DNA of 64,000 nt, taken from assembly GCF_003628145.1 (NCBI RefSeq), contig NZ_RBZV01000002.1:1-64000 (forward strand), written 5' to 3'. Positions 63,757-64,000 of the stretch are shown here, piece by piece (position 1 is the stretch's first letter; every line of letters begins with the position of its first letter). The notes below the pieces were generated by a model. It was not told where the DNA came from. It did no database searches and worked only from the letters and a program-made list of their open reading frames with translations. Both the position numbers and the translations under genes were made by a program. Source of the DNA: Trinickia fusca. Its GTDB lineage: Bacteria; Pseudomonadota; Gammaproteobacteria; Burkholderiales; Burkholderiaceae.

Positions 63757-64000
63757 GCACCATCATGCATGCCAACCGTCTCCACCTCCTGCTGCCCTTC
63801 GCGCTGCCAACGGCCACCGACGCCGCCAGCGCGCTGCACAACCTGCAAAGCCCCGCCCTCGACAAGCTGCTCGCGCGTGCGACGTTGACCGAACGCGTCG
63901 CCGGCGAAGATTTTCAGCGCACGCTGCCGCACGAGCGCTGGGTGGCGCGCCAGTTCGGCGCAATCGCTTCGAACGCAGCCGACGAAGCGCCGCTGGCGCC
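63753..64000 (+). CDS. Partial protein, possibly phosphoglycerate mutase-like
   Basis: 82 codons visible, cut by the right edge. Starts at the ATG at 63753 or 63765. Residues LLLPFALPTATDAASAL, LDKLLARATLTERVAGEDFQRTLPHERWVARQFG resemble proteins annotated as cofactor-independent phosphoglycerate mutase-like in Burkholderiaceae near recJ; the catalytic part is outside the window, so the assignment is weak. The start lies inside the right direct repeat of the HigBA insertion. Confidence 0.6.
   Translation, partial: MRTIMHANRLHLLLPFALPTATDAASALHNLQSPALDKLLARATLTERVAGEDFQRTLPHERWVARQFGAIASNAADEAPLA

Overview
The window looks like a stretch of a main chromosome from a Burkholderiaceae member (Burkholderia sensu lato). 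The DNA is GC-rich and the gene order matches that group: cysS / DNA glycosylase / accA / tilS / lysC / tRNA-Ser; ppiA-ppiB-lpxH; mutS / slyD / roxA-like; bamC-dapA; trpS; pyrG-kdsA-eno-ftsB; lolC-lolD-tatD-comEC. This assignment rests on protein resemblance and gene order, not on a search.

Layout. Positions 1-10126 (minus strand) are one uninterrupted reading frame for a giant RHS/YD-repeat protein that leaves the window at its left edge, so at least 3,375 residues are visible and the C-terminus is missing. An AT-richer 0.6 kb gap separates it from a divergent S10-type serine carboxypeptidase lipoprotein and a small secreted EF-hand protein. From 13 to 20 kb there is a minus-strand housekeeping block (cysS, AlkA-like glycosylase, accA, tilS, lysC, tRNA-Ser GCU). 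From 20 to 29 kb lie a TPR protein, two cyclophilins, lpxH, cysE, trmJ, suhB, a methyltransferase and a divergent SDR/LysR pair.

An accessory islet fills about 29.0-34.0 kb, just before mutS. It holds a two-gene operon of unknown function, a second unknown pair (a 365-residue protein and a DUF5677-like protein) and a HigBA toxin-antitoxin module. The last 3.4 kb is bracketed by a 262 bp direct repeat that duplicates the mutS upstream region together with the first 17 codons of mutS. A second, unrelated HigBA module at 62.9-63.5 kb is bracketed by a 16 bp direct repeat that includes the presumed start codon of the next gene. Two toxin-antitoxin insertions at duplicated gene starts, with no recombinase in view, are the most unusual structural feature here.

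The rest (34-62.7 kb) is conserved core: mismatch repair (mutS), ribosome oxygenase, outer-membrane assembly (bamC), lysine/diaminopimelate synthesis (dapA with lysC upstream), trpS, small hydrolases and phosphatases, Hsp33, division (ftsB), glycolysis (eno), Kdo synthesis (kdsA), CTP synthesis (pyrG), DNA uptake (comEC) and the LolCD lipoprotein-release ABC transporter. The right edge cuts a plus-strand gene after about 82 codons.
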